Below, one piece after another: positions 24,402-34,193 of a DNA stretch of 34,193 bases (positions within the stretch are counted from its first letter, which is position 1; the number at the start of each line of letters is the position of its first letter). The position numbers were made by a program, and so were the translations under genes. The notes under the pieces are model-generated. The model was not told the origin of the DNA. It saw nothing but the letters and a program-made list of their open reading frames with translations, and did no database searches. This stretch comes from Pirellulales bacterium (GTDB lineage Bacteria; Planctomycetota; Planctomycetia; Pirellulales; Lacipirellulaceae). Location: the NCBI GenBank assembly GCA_020847515.1, contig JADLBW010000154.1:1-34193 (forward strand), read 5' to 3'.

Positions 24402-25631
24402 TCAGGTTTGCTGTACGGCCTGCTTCGCCTGCTCGACGGCGGAGCTGGCGGCCGCCGCGGCGGTTCGCTTGGTTTGCTGCAAGGCCTCTTCGCCGGCGTC
24501 GCGGGCCTGTTCCTTGACGCGATCGGCCGCATCGCCCATCAACTCGTTCTCGGCCGGGGTCGTCGGGGCGACGATGCCAGCCAGCATGCCGAGGCCCAGA
24601 AACGCCGCGCCGACGGCCAGGGGCTGGTCGCGGAGCGACTGCGAGAACATATCGCGACTGCGCTCGAAGCCGTGCTGAACCGCGCCTCCCATGCGCTGGG
24701 CGCCCTGTCGGGCGCTATCGGCCGCGGAATGCAAGCCGTCTGCAGCGGTACGATAGCCGCGCGATGCGCCGCGCTGCGCGTGGGCGGCAGTCCGCCTGGT
24801 CGCGTCCCCGACGGCGCTGCTGCCGCTGGAGGCCAAGGCCGACAGGTGTCCGCCCAAGTGGCGCAGTTGCTCCTGGACGGAGGCGCCGGCGCTTTTGAGC
24901 GAATCCGACATGGCGGCGACGGTACTCTGCGCTTTGTCGCTCCAGGAAGAATCGTCGGCCTGTTCGTCCGACAGCCGCTGGCAGGCGACGGCGTGCGTCC
25001 AGGCCTCGTCGCCATAGCTTTCGTCGTAAGGCTGGCCCGTGCGGGCGTCGACGAACGATCCGGAATGTTCCCGGAGGTTCGCCCACTGGGCGTGGAGCTC
25101 CTCGCGGGTCTTCCCGGAGACGCCCACCATGTGGGCGGCGACCGACTTGATCTTGTCCTTCGCGGCGATGCCCTGGTCGGCAATCACGGCGCGAACCTGG
25201 TCGAGCGCCCCACGGGCCTTTTCCGTCCAAGTCGCTTCGTCTTCCGCAGCCGTCGACCAGTCGTAGCCGTCTTCCCAGGCGCCATAGGTCGCCGCCCGCG
25301 GGCCGCGAACCATGCGGCCTGGGGGACGATCGCGTTCGTCGCCGCGGCCCTGATCCATCAGATACCACAGCACGGCGCCCCCCGCCAGCAAGGCGGGGCC
25401 AGGATGCGCCTTGAGCGCCTCGACTCCCTGCTGAGCGATTTGACGGGCCTTCTGCTTCGAGGCGCCGGCCGAACCGGAACGCAGCGAGTCGACGGCGTAG
25501 TCGAGCAGGTGTTTAGGATGTAAATAGCCGCCGATTTCATCGAGCGTATGATCCATCTCATGACGGATGCGGTTGATCTCGTGCTGAACTTCGCGCGAGG
25601 ACTGCTGTCCGTTGGCATGTGTCGCGGCCAT
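24402..25631 (-). CDS. DUF3618-domain membrane-associated protein
   Basis: This 409-residue protein's N-terminal part EVQHEINRIRHEMDHTLDEI is the DUF3618 signature, a short helix related to YqjD-type ribosome/membrane-associated proteins. Next is a short hydrophobic stretch (GPALLAGGAVLWYLM), then a long Ala/Ser/Gln-rich region with many amphipathic helices, a second hydrophobic segment (LAVGAAFLGLGMLAGIVAP) near residue 350, and an Ala-rich coiled end. No enzyme motif is seen. The ATG at 25631 shares one base with the stop of the holin-X gene (TAATG) and follows GGAAGGTGGG, so the two are translationally coupled. An envelope-stress or membrane-spacing role is suspected. Confidence 0.8.
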   Translation of the reverse strand: MAATHANGQQSSREVQHEINRIRHEMDHTLDEIGGYLHPKHLLDYAVDSLRSGSAGASKQKARQIAQQGVEALKAHPGPALLAGGAVLWYLMDQGRGDERDRPPGRMVRGPRAATYGAWEDGYDWSTAAEDEATWTEKARGALDQVRAVIADQGIAAKDKIKSVAAHMVGVSGKTREELHAQWANLREHSGSFVDARTGQPYDESYGDEAWTHAVACQRLSDEQADDSSWSDKAQSTVAAMSDSLKSAGASVQEQLRHLGGHLSALASSGSSAVGDATRRTAAHAQRGASRGYRTAADGLHSAADSARQGAQRMGGAVQHGFERSRDMFSQSLRDQPLAVGAAFLGLGMLAGIVAPTTPAENELMGDAADRVKEQARDAGEEALQQTKRTAAAAASSAVEQAKQAVQQT

Positions 25632-26113
25632 TATCCCACCTTCCTTTCGACCCATTGTTTGTCATCGCGGAGGGAATCGACGGTGCGCTGCGGAACGACG
25701 CTTTCGCTAGAGATCGTGCGGAGTCCTTTCCAGAGCAGCGCCAGCCCGATCAACAGGCCTATTCCCCCGACGATCAGCGGCGCCAGCCAGCCGGAGGTCA
25801 TATGCGCCAGGCCCGCCCCTTCGACGAGGGCGGCGTAAACTCCCGCGGCAGCGGCGAACATTAAAATCACCAGCGCGGCCGTCGAAAAGATGCTCCCCAG
25901 CGCCGCGTAAGCGCTGTTGCGGCCGACCCGCGAGACCTTCTCCCCCAGTTCGATTTTTGCCAGCTTCACTTCGTTGCGGACCAGGTCCGTCGTCTCGTCG
26001 CGCAGTTCGCGAAATAGCTCCGTGAGCGGACGGTAATCGCTGCGTTGGCGATCGTGCAAATCGACGGACGGGGCATCGTGCAAGGCCCGGCCGTCTGAGG
26101 ATGTACTGACCAC
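25631..26113 (-). CDS. Phage holin-X family (superfamily III) membrane protein
   Basis: This 160-residue protein has a polar start followed by a conserved amphipathic helix (LTELFRELRDETTDLVRNEVKLAKIELGEK) and two membrane helices (SIFSTAALVILMFAAAAGVYAAL and GWLAPLIVGGIGLLIGLALLW). This is the pattern of the holin-X/PF07332 family, which despite its name is mostly chromosomal and not lytic. The GTG start is supported by AAGGAG seven bases before it. It is the middle gene of a three-gene minus-strand module with DUF3618 and a one-TM protein. Confidence 0.82.
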   Translation of the reverse strand: MVSTSSDGRALHDAPSVDLHDRQRSDYRPLTELFRELRDETTDLVRNEVKLAKIELGEKVSRVGRNSAYAALGSIFSTAALVILMFAAAAGVYAALVEGAGLAHMTSGWLAPLIVGGIGLLIGLALLWKGLRTISSESVVPQRTVDSLRDDKQWVERKVG

Positions 26114-26171
26114 GGCTGCTCTCCTTATGGATGGAATCGGTTTAAGGCCCAGCGCCCGGCGGGCTCGTTAC

Positions 26172-26702
26172 TCACCGGGCGGGACGATCGGGATGCGATG
26201 CTTTGAGAAAGCGAGAAACGCCCAGGCCGATCAGAAACATGCCGCCGAGAAAGACTTCCGGCCGGCGGCGGGCCATGCGTTCGATTTCGCCCGCCAGCGA
26301 GCCAAAGTCCTGATCTCCCAAACGGCGGGCCCAGCCATCCAACTGACGGGCCGCCATGTCGGCATACTGCGCCGTCGAGGCGTTGCCATCCTGGCGAAGC
26401 TGCTGTGCGGCGCTGTGGATAGCGTCGCCCAGCGACGATAGATGCTCCGCCGCTTTTGTCTTCTGATCGGATAAGAAGTCCCGCCCGGTGCGGCTGAGGT
26501 CCTCCGCGGTCGAGCGGGCGGCGTCCTTGATGCGAGCGCCGGTTTCGGCGGGAGTTGTTCCGGACGAGCGAGGTTCGCCGGCCAGAAATGCCGCCTGGCT
26601 TTCGGTCGACCGCTGAGATACAGCGCTGCCGGAAGCCCCGGCGGAGCGGCTGCCGAGGGTCTCAGATTCCGGGCGGGAATGCGATGTGGATGGGACTGGC
26701 AT
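26172..26702 (-). CDS. Single-TM protein of the DUF3618/holin-X module
   Basis: This 176-residue protein has a Ser/Thr-rich, probably disordered first 65 residues, then a helical part (ARSTAEDLSRTGRDFL ... AAEHLSSLGDAIHSAAQQLR ... GEIERMARRRPEVFL) and one membrane helix near the C-terminus (GGMFLIGLGVSRFL). The start is clear: AGGAGGAGGT lies four bases before ATG. It is not assigned to a named family with certainty, but similar proteins accompany holin-X and DUF3618 genes. It is the first gene of the module and lies 58 bases before the holin-X gene. Confidence 0.75.
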   Translation of the reverse strand: MPVPSTSHSRPESETLGSRSAGASGSAVSQRSTESQAAFLAGEPRSSGTTPAETGARIKDAARSTAEDLSRTGRDFLSDQKTKAAEHLSSLGDAIHSAAQQLRQDGNASTAQYADMAARQLDGWARRLGDQDFGSLAGEIERMARRRPEVFLGGMFLIGLGVSRFLKASHPDRPAR

Positions 26703-27180
26703 GGCGACCTCCTCCTGGCGTGCAATACGGGCAGCGCGGCGAAGTGCGGCGCTGGGGCTTGACGGCGCGATGGCGACAAGGTGAACGAATTGCGTGCCAA
26801 AGTTCCCCGCGGTGGTCTCGCATGCCGCCGCTATTGCGCAGTGCTGTAGAACTGCGCGGGGGCCAGGTTCGTTAAAGCGGCTGGTTACCGCCGAACACAA
26901 CCCACTGGCCGTGGATGGCTGCCGACTTGCTAAGCAGGGCGCTCTAGGGCGCCGGTTCGACGGAGCGCCGCCGCGAGCCGCCCGCCGCGGCTGGAGTTCC
27001 ATTTTTGGGCAACGGCGGCCGCATCGCGGGCCTTGGCCCGTTCGGTTGCCAGCCAATCTGCCCGTGCGTCAACCATGATGCTGGCCGAGCCACGGTTCGC
27101 GAAGCCGCGTCAAGCTGGCTATATTGAAATCGAGCGCGGGCAGAATCGCGCCGTCGAAAATAACGCCGGAGTACAGCGCT
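26703..27180. other. Divergent spacer before usp
   Basis: This spacer of 478 bases lies between the minus-strand envelope module and the plus-strand universal stress gene and should hold both promoters. A TATATT box at 27120-27125, 55 bases before usp, is the only plausible -10 seen; no good -35 accompanies it. No small gene is convincing; the long frame crossing here is an upstream extension of the one-TM gene without a ribosome site. Confidence 0.5.
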
Positions 27181-27663
27181 ATGCGGCACATCCTGGTTCC
27201 CACCGACTTCAGCGATACGGCGTCGGCCGCGCTCGATCACGCCTTGGAGCTCGCCGGCGAGGGCGATCGGATCACGCTGTTGCACGCCATCTTTACTGAG
27301 CGGCTTTCCGAGGAACTACTCGGGCTGGACGCGTTGGAATATTTGACGCGGAGCATGGATCTGCCGCCGGGACAAGCGCAATACGTGCCGTCCAATTACG
27401 TCGCCAAAATTCGCGAGGAAGCTGAGAAGAAGCTTTCCGAGGTGGCTGGCGGGCGGCCCGGCTCGAAGGCCCGCGTGGAAACTGCGCTGGTCGAGGGCCG
27501 GCCGTCGCGCGAAATCGTCGAGTTCGCTGCCAAAAATGCCGTCGATCTGATCGTCATGGGGACCCAGGGCCGCGGCCCCGTGGCCAAGGCCTTTTTGGGC
27601 AGCGTGGCCGAGAACGTGGTCCGCCAGGCCGACTGTCCGGTGATGCTCGTGCGGAACAAGTAA
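27181..27663 (+). CDS. Universal stress protein (UspA family)
   Basis: This single-domain protein has 160 residues. The start MRHILVPTDFSDTASAALDHAL and the end MGTQGRGPVAKAFLGSVAENVVRQADCPVMLV are typical. The ATP-binding motif G-x2-G-x9-G-S is complete (G-TQ-G-RGPVAKAFL-GS), so it belongs to the nucleotide-binding class. It probably acts as a dimer in the cytoplasm during starvation or oxidative stress. A proximal TATATT box is noted in the spacer. The GH9 gene follows after 29 bases, though a functional link is not evident. Confidence 0.93.
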   Translation: MRHILVPTDFSDTASAALDHALELAGEGDRITLLHAIFTERLSEELLGLDALEYLTRSMDLPPGQAQYVPSNYVAKIREEAEKKLSEVAGGRPGSKARVETALVEGRPSREIVEFAAKNAVDLIVMGTQGRGPVAKAFLGSVAENVVRQADCPVMLVRNK

Positions 27664-27692
27664 CGCTCGCCTTGCGGCGGCTGGGAACCATC

Positions 27693-29354
27693 ATGCAAGC
27701 AGTAATGCGCGGCCGCGCCAGATTCGCCTTCCGGCTGGCGCTAGCGGGCGCGGCCCTTGCCGCGCTTCCACCGGCAGGCAAGGACGCAGTCCGGGCCGAA
27801 GCGTGGATCCGCGTCAACCAGGTCGGCTACTTGCCGGGCGATCCGAAAATCGCCGTCGTTTCGAGCGACGAGCCGCTGTCGGGCGAGTTCCAGGTCGGCG
27901 AGTTTCGCGCTGCGATCGGCGCCGATCAGGGCGCCTGGGGGCCGTTCGCTCATAACTATCGGCTGGACTTTAGCGCACTCCACACGCCCGGCCGTTATGA
28001 AGTGAGCTGCGGCCAGACGAAGTCGCCCAAGTTCGCCATCGGCGCCGACGCCTACCGCGACGTGCCCGCGAAGCTGCTACAGTTCATGCGGCTGCAGCGC
28101 TGCGGCGAAAACCCGGTGACCGGCGAGAAGTGCCACCAGCAGGACGGCTTCGACGTCGAAACGGGCGAGATGGTCGACCTGGTAGGGGGCTGGCACGACG
28201 CGGGCGACCGGCTGAAGCACATGATCACCACGTCGTACGCGACGGCGGCGCTGTTTTTGTCCGGCGAGGCGGCGCAGGATGAAGCTCGACACGGGGCGGC
28301 GCTTGTTAAGAAGCTCCACCCGCGGGCGGATGCGATCTACGTGCAGATCGGCGACGACCGCGACCACCTGCCGCCCGAAACGCTGTGGCACGACGACCAG
28401 TCGGACTATGGGCGCGGACCGGGCGGACCGCGGGCCGCCTGGCCGGCGACCGGCGAGCCGTCGGGGCCGAAGTACAAGAACGCCTCGAAGGGCGTTGCCA
28501 ACCTGGCGGGCCGCAGTGCGGCCGCCATGGCGCTGGCGGGCGAGCTTGAGACGGCCCGCTCGATGTACAAGCTGGCCCAGGCGAAGCCAGGTTGTGCGAT
28601 GTCGGTTCCAGTGCGGGCGCCCTATTACTACGGCGAGAGCAGCTACTTCGACGATCTGGAGTGGGGGGCCGTCGAGCTGTACATCGCCACCCAGGAAGCG
28701 GCGTATCTCGGCGACGCCGTTCAATATGCCGACCGCGCCGGGGGCAACCCGTGGATGGGTAAGGATCGGCACGGGCACTATGAATATTTTCCTTATGTGA
28801 ACCTCGCCCATTGGCGGCTGTGGCCCTACGCCGATGAGAAGACGAAAATCAGGCTGGCCGAGTACTACCGCGAGGGGCTCGCGCGGCTGCGCCAGCGGGC
28901 CCTCGCGAACCCGTACCGCATCTCGACGCCGATGGTGTGGTGCTCGACCAACGACGTGACGGCCCTGGCAACGCAGGCGGCGCTCTATGAGCAAATGACC
29001 GGCGACGCGAGCTTTCGCGAATTGGGCGCCGAGGCCCGCGACTGGCTGTTTGGGCGTAACCCCTGGGGGGTGTCGTTTGTCATCGGCGTGCCGGAGGAGG
29101 GGAGGGCGGCGAGCCGGCCCCATCACCTCTTTTGGAAGCTCAAGCATCATCTGCCCCGTGGGGGCGTCGTGGACGGTCCGGTGTACAAGGACATCAACGA
29201 CAGTCTGAAGTTCGGGGCGTCGTTTGCTGGCGACGAGTTCGCACGGTTTCAGTCCGACATCGTCTATCACGACGTATTTGCCGACTTCTCGACGAACGAA
29301 CCGATCATCGACGGGACGGTCTCGCTGATATTCTTGGTCAACGCGTGGAAGTGA
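27693..29354 (+). CDS. Glycoside hydrolase family 9 enzyme
   Basis: This 553-residue protein has an N-terminal signal (RFAFRLALAGAALAAL), an Ig-like CelD_N-type domain at about 38-120 (WIRVNQVGYLPGDPKIAVV ... FSALHTPGRYEVS), then the (alpha/alpha)6 GH9 domain. The metal-free catalytic base pair D169/D172 is in GGWHDAGDRLKH and the acid glutamate E536 is in FSTNEPIIDGTVSL. GRNPWGVSFVIG is a second family mark. GH9 contains endoglucanases and also exo-glucosaminidases; the neighbouring deacetylase makes an amino-sugar polymer as plausible a substrate as cellulose. The ATG 27693 start gives the best signal peptide; a TTG seven codons upstream is open. Confidence 0.92.
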   Translation: MQAVMRGRARFAFRLALAGAALAALPPAGKDAVRAEAWIRVNQVGYLPGDPKIAVVSSDEPLSGEFQVGEFRAAIGADQGAWGPFAHNYRLDFSALHTPGRYEVSCGQTKSPKFAIGADAYRDVPAKLLQFMRLQRCGENPVTGEKCHQQDGFDVETGEMVDLVGGWHDAGDRLKHMITTSYATAALFLSGEAAQDEARHGAALVKKLHPRADAIYVQIGDDRDHLPPETLWHDDQSDYGRGPGGPRAAWPATGEPSGPKYKNASKGVANLAGRSAAAMALAGELETARSMYKLAQAKPGCAMSVPVRAPYYYGESSYFDDLEWGAVELYIATQEAAYLGDAVQYADRAGGNPWMGKDRHGHYEYFPYVNLAHWRLWPYADEKTKIRLAEYYREGLARLRQRALANPYRISTPMVWCSTNDVTALATQAALYEQMTGDASFRELGAEARDWLFGRNPWGVSFVIGVPEEGRAASRPHHLFWKLKHHLPRGGVVDGPVYKDINDSLKFGASFAGDEFARFQSDIVYHDVFADFSTNEPIIDGTVSLIFLVNAWK

Positions 29355-29377
29355 GCGGAGTGAGAAGAAGTCAGCGA

Positions 29378-30346
29378 TTGAGTGGAACGCGCAGGCAATC
29401 GGGCAATACGCCGCCGCAGCCAAACAACTCCGGCGCCCTCTCAAACTGCAATCCCTCCGGCCCCCTCCCCCTGGCGGCCCGGGCTGGGGAGGGGCTAAGC
29501 AGCGGGTACAAGCTCAAACGCGCACGGTCTTCATCATTTGAGATTCGTTTGGCCCTTGTTCTGATCGGTCAGCTACTGTTTTCATTTTTGACACACGCAA
29601 GTAGAGCGACCGGCGCCCCGCCGAATTTTCGCGAGTCCGTCGTTCGCGAGCCGCAAGGCGCCGTCATCCGCGGCGATGTTGCCGCGAAGAGAATGTCGCT
29701 GATCTTCACCGGCGATCAGTACGCCGAGAGCACGGCGGCCATTCTCGATCTGCTGCAGCAGCGGGGCGACAAGGCGGGCTTTTTCATTACCGGCCGATTT
29801 GCCCGGGATCCGGCGTTGCGGCCGCTCGTGCGGCGGATGGTGGACGAAGGCCACTACGTCGGTCCGCACTCCGACGCACATCCGCTGTATTGCGATTGGG
29901 ATGATCGAAATAAAAGCCTTGTCACGCGCGAGTTCTTCCGCAGCGACCTCGCGAAGAACCTCTCGGCGCTAAAGGCGCTGGGCGCGCTGCCGCCCGGCCA
30001 GCCGGTGCTGCTGGTTCCTCCGTACGAGTGGTACAACGCCGAGCAGGTCCGCTGGGCGGCCGAGGTGGGCGTACAGATGATCAATTTCACGCCAGGGAGC
30101 GGATCGAACCGCGACTACGCCCGCGAGGGGGACGCGCGGTTCGTCTCGTCGCAGAGGATTCTCCAGGACGTCCTGGCGTACGATAGGCGCGAACCCCAGG
30201 GCCTCAACGGGTTCTTGCTGCTGCTGCACCTCGGTTCAGGACGGAAGGATCCCTTTCACGTGCGGCTGGGCGAACTGTGCGCTGCGCTCGACCAGCGCGG
30301 GTACGAGCTAGTGCGGGTGGACGAGCTTGTTTGCCGGGCCGATTGA
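29378..30346 (+). CDS. NodB-type polysaccharide deacetylase
   Basis: This is a secreted deacetylase domain with a divergent first motif: SLIFTGDQYAESTAAILDLL, where F-T-G-D replaces the usual T-F-D-D. The zinc motif H-S-D-A-H is present in YVGPHSDAHPLYCDW. PPYEWYN and LLLLHLGSGRKDPFH are the later motifs. The substrate is likely an N-acetylated glycan. The start is uncertain: GTG 29351 overlaps the GH9 stop as GTGA, TTG 29378 follows AGAAGAAG, and TTG 29549 lies just before the signal-like LALVLIGQLLFSFLTHASRA. Part of the upstream frame is a C/G-rich inverted stretch near 29455-29510 that looks non-coding, so a start near 29549 may be the true one. Confidence 0.83.
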   Translation: MSGTRRQSGNTPPQPNNSGALSNCNPSGPLPLAARAGEGLSSGYKLKRARSSSFEIRLALVLIGQLLFSFLTHASRATGAPPNFRESVVREPQGAVIRGDVAAKRMSLIFTGDQYAESTAAILDLLQQRGDKAGFFITGRFARDPALRPLVRRMVDEGHYVGPHSDAHPLYCDWDDRNKSLVTREFFRSDLAKNLSALKALGALPPGQPVLLVPPYEWYNAEQVRWAAEVGVQMINFTPGSGSNRDYAREGDARFVSSQRILQDVLAYDRREPQGLNGFLLLLHLGSGRKDPFHVRLGELCAALDQRGYELVRVDELVCRAD

Positions 30347-30464
30347 CGGTGCTCGCCGGCAATGCGAGACACGGGGCCGCACGAGGTCGCCGCGACTTGA
30401 ACTTCGCACGTTTTGAGGGGCACATCATTTGCTGTAGCGGGGCGACGGGAGGAATCTGGTCGCC

Positions 30465-32489
30465 ATGTCGGCAAACCGGTCAATACGGGAGGACGCTGCG
30501 GGCGACTGGTCGCAGGGTCGCGCCCGCGTGGTGATCGAGGCCGTATCGCCGAACGTCGACGGCGGCCTCTTCCCTGCCAAGCGAGTCGTGGGCGATCGCG
30601 TGACGGTCGAGGCCGATGTCTTCGCCGACGGCCACGACGCCGTCTCGGCAGTGGTCCTCTACCGCCGCAGCGACGCCGATAACTGGTCGGAAGCCGCCAT
30701 GAAGCCGCTGGTGAACGACCGGTGGTCGGCGCAGTTCGCCGTCGAGGCGCTAGGCACATACTCGTTCACCGTTTGCGGCTGGATCGACCGGTTCGTTACG
30801 TGGCAGCGCGGCATGCGCAAGCGGGTCGCCGCGGGGCAGGATGTGGCCGTGGAGCAAGCGATTGGCGCCGAGCTGGTGTGCGAGGCAGCGGCCGCGGCGC
30901 AAGGCTTCGACGCCGATCGATTGCACGAGCTAGAGCGGCGGCTGCGCGAGGGGAGCGTCGGCGCCGCGGTGCTGGCGGTCGCTGAAGACGAGGAGCTGTC
31001 GCGGCTCATGGGGCGGTATGCGCCCCGGCGGTTCGCTACGACCTATGCGCCCGAACTGACGATCTGGGTCGACCGGCCGAAGGCGGGCTTCAGCGCCTGG
31101 TACGAGATGTTTCCGCGCTCGGCCGCGGCAGAGCGCCGTCACGGCACGCTCAAGGACGTCGAAGCCCGCCTGCCGTACGGGGCGTCGATGGGGTTTGACG
31201 TACTTTACCTGCCGCCGATCCATCCCATCGGCCGCTCGTACCGCAAGGGCCCGAACAACGCGACCGAAGCGGCGCCCGACGACCCGGGTAGCCCTTGGGG
31301 CATCGGGTCGGAGGAAGGGGGCCACACGGCAATCCATCCCCAGCTTGGGACGATGGCCGATTTTCGCGATTTGCGAGCGGCCGCCGAGCGGGCAGGGGTC
31401 GAGCTGGCCATGGATATCGCGTTCCAGGCGTCGCCGGACCACCCCTGGGTGGGCGGGCATCGCGAGTGGTTCCGCAAACGTCCCGACGGCACGATCCAGT
31501 ATGCCGAGAACCCGCCGAAGAAATACCAGGACATCTACCCGCTGGACTTCGAGTGCGACGCCTGGCAATCGCTGTGGCAGGCGCTCAAGGACGTCTTTCT
31601 GTTTTGGATCAACGAAGGGGTGCGGATATTTCGCGTCGATAACCCGCACACGAAGCCGTTTCGGTTCTGGCAGTGGGTGATCGACGAGCTGCGGCAGAAG
31701 TACCCGGAGACGATCTTCCTGGCCGAGGCGTTCACGCGCCCGCGGGTCATGGAGCGGCTGGCCAAGATCGGCTTTACGCAGTCGTACACCTATTTTGCCT
31801 GGCGCGATACCAAGTACGAGCTGACCACGTATCTCAACCAGCTTACCCGCAGCGAGCTGCGAGAATATTTTCGCCCTAACCTGTGGCCCAACACGCCGGA
31901 TATCCTGCCCGAGTCGTTGCAGGTGGGCGGGCGGCCGGCGTTCATGGCTCGGTTGGTGCTGGCGGCGACGCTGTCGGGCAACTATGGAATCTACGGGCCG
32001 CCGTTCGAGCACGGCTGGTCGGCGCCCCGCGAGCCGGGCAGCGAAGAATACCTGCACTCGGAAAAGTACGAAATCCACCATCACGACCTGCACCGGGCGG
32101 ACAGCCTGCACGACTTCATTGCCCGCGTCAATCAGATCCGCAAGTCAACCCCCTCGATCGCCCACGCCGGTACGCTCGAATTCCACTCGATCGATAACGA
32201 GCAGCTCATCTGTTACAGCCGCGTGGCCCCGGATTTAACGGATGTTCTGCTGGCAGTGGTGAATCTGGATCCGTGGCACGTCCAGAGCGGCTGGGTCGAT
32301 TTTCCGATCGACCGACTGGAGTTGCCCTCCAACCGCCCCTATCAGATGCACGATCTGCTGTCGGACGCCCGTTATTTATGGCACGGGAATCGCAACTACG
32401 TAGAACTCGATCCGCAAGTTTCGCCGGCGCACCTGTTTCGATTGCGACGCCGCGCGCGGTCGGAGCGGGATTTCGAGTACTACCTGTGA
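30465..32489 (+). CDS. glgE: Alpha-1,4-glucan:maltose-1-phosphate maltosyltransferase GlgE
   Basis: This GH13_3 enzyme has 674 residues and extends alpha-glucan with maltose from maltose-1-phosphate. An N-terminal beta domain (1-190) is followed by the barrel. The nucleophile is D392 in RIFRVDNPHTKPF, the acid/base E421 in FLAEAFTRP, and the third Asp D479 in PNTPDIL, which compare with D394, E423 and D480 in the Streptomyces enzyme (from memory). YLPPIHPIGRSYRKGPNN and SPWGIGSEEGGH are further signatures. ATG 30465 lies 12 bases after GGGAGG. treS follows on the same strand, as in classical GlgE-pathway clusters. Confidence 0.96.
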   Translation: MSANRSIREDAAGDWSQGRARVVIEAVSPNVDGGLFPAKRVVGDRVTVEADVFADGHDAVSAVVLYRRSDADNWSEAAMKPLVNDRWSAQFAVEALGTYSFTVCGWIDRFVTWQRGMRKRVAAGQDVAVEQAIGAELVCEAAAAAQGFDADRLHELERRLREGSVGAAVLAVAEDEELSRLMGRYAPRRFATTYAPELTIWVDRPKAGFSAWYEMFPRSAAAERRHGTLKDVEARLPYGASMGFDVLYLPPIHPIGRSYRKGPNNATEAAPDDPGSPWGIGSEEGGHTAIHPQLGTMADFRDLRAAAERAGVELAMDIAFQASPDHPWVGGHREWFRKRPDGTIQYAENPPKKYQDIYPLDFECDAWQSLWQALKDVFLFWINEGVRIFRVDNPHTKPFRFWQWVIDELRQKYPETIFLAEAFTRPRVMERLAKIGFTQSYTYFAWRDTKYELTTYLNQLTRSELREYFRPNLWPNTPDILPESLQVGGRPAFMARLVLAATLSGNYGIYGPPFEHGWSAPREPGSEEYLHSEKYEIHHHDLHRADSLHDFIARVNQIRKSTPSIAHAGTLEFHSIDNEQLICYSRVAPDLTDVLLAVVNLDPWHVQSGWVDFPIDRLELPSNRPYQMHDLLSDARYLWHGNRNYVELDPQVSPAHLFRLRRRARSERDFEYYL

Positions 32490-32500
32490 TCGGTTGCGGG

Positions 32501-32518
32501 TAGCGCTAAAGAGCGCTA
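32501..32518. terminator. Hairpin between glgE and treS
   Basis: TAGCGCT (32501-32507) and AGCGCTA (32512-32518) form a perfect 7-bp stem with a 4-base AAAG loop, 11 bases past the glgE stop. There is no T-run, so it may be an RNA-stability element or a weak attenuator rather than a full terminator. Confidence 0.4.
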
Positions 32519-32629
32519 GGGCGTCAGAAGTAGGAAAGGGGGCCGAGCGGAAGTTCCCCGCGCAGGCCCCGGAATATCGGGCGCTATGAAAGGGCGGCGA
32601 CGGGGCCGTGAGACGGCAAGGAGCAGGGC

Positions 32630-34193
<1,564 letters not shown>

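Noticed and set aside
25631-26113. Holin gene as a sign of prophage or lysis cassette
   Set aside because: No endolysin, capsid or integrase is nearby, and holin-X family members are mostly chromosomal membrane proteins with DUF3618 partners.
28077-29444. 455-codon minus-strand open frame
   Set aside because: It is antisense to the GH9 gene, which holds all catalytic motifs; the minus-strand translation is rich in Arg, Val and Pro with no domain.

Overview
The window looks like a piece of a high-GC planctomycete chromosome, most probably order Pirellulales. This is an inference from gene content: a DUF1559 protein with an internal pilin-like helix, a Pro/Ala-rich secreted protein with DUF11-type repeats, a formylglycine-type sulfatase, a PEP-CTERM protein, a Uma2 nuclease, a membrane-anchored Ser/Thr kinase and dispersed non-coding repeats. 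No rRNA, credible tRNA, CRISPR array or prophage was seen.

Left part (1-10.7 kb): the tail of an IS4-type transposase, a secreted DUF11-repeat protein, biotin synthase, a PSP1-domain protein, a small TPR protein, a secreted beta-propeller-like protein, and a leucine-biosynthesis block in which leuC and leuD are separated by a PEP-CTERM protein and a Uma2 nuclease. Two copies of a hairpin repeat with perfect 22- and 26-bp arms lie between the DUF11 gene and bioB.

Middle part (11-20.7 kb, all minus strand): a toxin-antitoxin-like pair whose PIN toxin carries a stop and a frameshift; a receptor-like kinase; DUF1559; a sulfatase; and a tightly packed run of CdsA, an atypical CDP-alcohol phosphotransferase, an SMR-like membrane protein and glnS. 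The glnS reading frame is full length except for one in-frame TAG where homologues have an acidic residue. This is the most striking anomaly of the window.

Right part (21-34 kb): a divergent pgsB-pgsC-pgsW poly-gamma-glutamate-type operon without pgsA, with a third hairpin repeat and a heptamer tandem repeat in its spacers, and a perfect 22-bp palindrome plus a TATAAT box upstream. Then come a three-gene envelope module (DUF3618 / holin-X / one-TM protein) read from the minus strand, a universal stress protein, a GH9 glycosidase with an adjoining NodB-type deacetylase, and glgE followed by treS (cut by the window end), the core of the trehalose-to-alpha-glucan GlgE pathway.

I did not find one obviously new multi-gene defence or catalytic system. 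The best candidates for something undescribed are the amber-interrupted glnS, the lipid cluster built around a phosphotransferase with Asn in place of two signature Asp residues, and the repeat family associated with gene borders.
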